Positions 46,522 through 47,146 of a stretch of 47,146 bases of DNA are shown one piece after another; positions within the stretch are counted from its first letter, which is position 1; each line of letters opens with the position of its first letter. This DNA comes from Candidatus Heimdallarchaeota archaeon (GTDB taxonomy: Archaea > Asgardarchaeota > Heimdallarchaeia > Heimdallarchaeales > Kariarchaeaceae), in NCBI GenBank assembly GCA_015523565.1, contig WAKA01000009.1, positions 1 to 47,146 of the forward strand, given 5' to 3'. Under the pieces are notes generated by a model. That model had not been told where the DNA came from. It did no database searches and worked only from the letters and a program-made list of their open reading frames with translations. The translations under genes were made by a program, and so were the position numbers.

Positions 46522-46985
46522 TGCGCAGGAAATTTGTGACTGACGAATACCGAAAAGGACAGGAAGCATTCAAGAATTCCAAAGAATATGAGGAAATACT
46601 CCAACAGATGGAAGACATGAACCTTGAAATGAACAACGAACTTGACGAAATCGAGGCGCTTATCCAAACTCTCTCAAAAGCAGAAAGGGAAGAGCTCATG
46701 AAAAGATTTGAAATGAAACAAGAGCCGAAACAAATGGAACAGAATACGAGGAAATTGATAAAAAAAGATACACTGACATGGTTATCACGCGCCCGCAGGA
46801 AATACGAAATCATCTTCTCAAATGTCACAATCGTTGAACATGACAAGTATGTGGAAATCGTCGCTGTAACCGACGACAACTCTGTCAGACAGATGAGAAT
46901 TAGGGGAAACAAGAATGAGGATCTCCTAAGGGAACAGCTTGCCGAACAGAACATCCGAAAGACCAAGAAGATCGTGAACCGTTAA
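46521..46985 (+). CDS. Uncharacterised charged protein, 154 aa
   Basis: ATG overlaps previous stop (taatg); same strand as neighbours. Confidence 0.55.
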   Translation: MRRKFVTDEYRKGQEAFKNSKEYEEILQQMEDMNLEMNNELDEIEALIQTLSKAEREELMKRFEMKQEPKQMEQNTRKLIKKDTLTWLSRARRKYEIIFSNVTIVEHDKYVEIVAVTDDNSVRQMRIRGNKNEDLLREQLAEQNIRKTKKIVNR

Positions 46986-47043
46986 TAATAAGTGGTCGAA
47001 AATCTAGCCAAACCTTTCCAAATGCGTTTTTTCAAACCAAACC

Positions 47044-47146
47044 ATGTATATTGGAATTGGACAAGCAAGCAGACTATTAGGTGTCTCCGTCACAACAATG
47101 AGGAGGTGGGATAGAAGCAGGAAATTTTCTACAGACAGAAGGAAAC
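47044..47146 (+). mobile_element. tnpA: N-terminus of IS607-type serine recombinase (TnpA), truncated by window edge
   Basis: MYIGIGQASRLLGVSVTTMRRWDRSRKFSTDRRK..., MerR-like HTH typical of IS607 TnpA. Confidence 0.7.

Noticed and set aside
1-47146. CRISPR arrays, tRNA or rRNA genes
   Set aside because: No regularly spaced repeats and no cloverleaf-like or rRNA-like sequence seen in intergenic regions by eye; tRNAscan and Infernal were not available.

Overview
This 47.1 kb window is archaeal and most likely from an Asgard-type genome (inference). The support is a glycerol-1-phosphate dehydrogenase for archaeal lipids, archaeal EF-1alpha, ribosomal proteins S7 and L10e, TATA boxes with short leaders, a Rab/Ras-like small GTPase and a V4R (TRAPP/Bet3-fold) protein. 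From left to right it contains: a FtsX-type ABC exporter (permease plus two ATPases); an M28-like peptidase; an FKBP/SlyD PPIase; two tandem PRC-barrel-like proteins; a PAC2 protein; an aldo/keto reductase; 3-hydroxyacyl-CoA dehydrogenase, methylmalonyl-CoA epimerase and biotin ligase; YaaA-like and DUF2203-like proteins; EgsA; a complete divergent Liv transporter (livK versus livFHMG); an aminotransferase; an LRR-like protein; EF-1alpha; a membrane-anchored subtilase; S7 and L10e; a wHTH/coiled-coil/TrmB-like regulator; a probable alpha-solenoid protein; a GfcR-like regulator; a thioredoxin-V4R-V4R fusion; a small GTPase plus a coiled-coil/Pro-rich protein; a membrane protein; a DinB-like protein; a 50-aa zinc ribbon absent from the ORF track; an IbrA/IbrB pair; a 1630-aa DUF4011-type helicase-nuclease; a GNAT; small coiled-coil ORFs; and the start of an IS607-type recombinase at the right edge. 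The most novel-looking signals are: (1) a 64-nt element between the predicted TSS and the Shine-Dalgarno of livK, a perfect 12-bp inverted repeat enclosing a second foldable domain (candidate structured mRNA leader or operator pair); (2) the thioredoxin-V4R-V4R / leader ORF / Rab-like GTPase / coiled-coil Pro-rich cluster; (3) the IbrAB and DUF4011 helicase accessory island, with a TATA-plus-palindrome promoter and an unexplained 480-bp intergenic region. No tRNA, rRNA or CRISPR array was found by eye.
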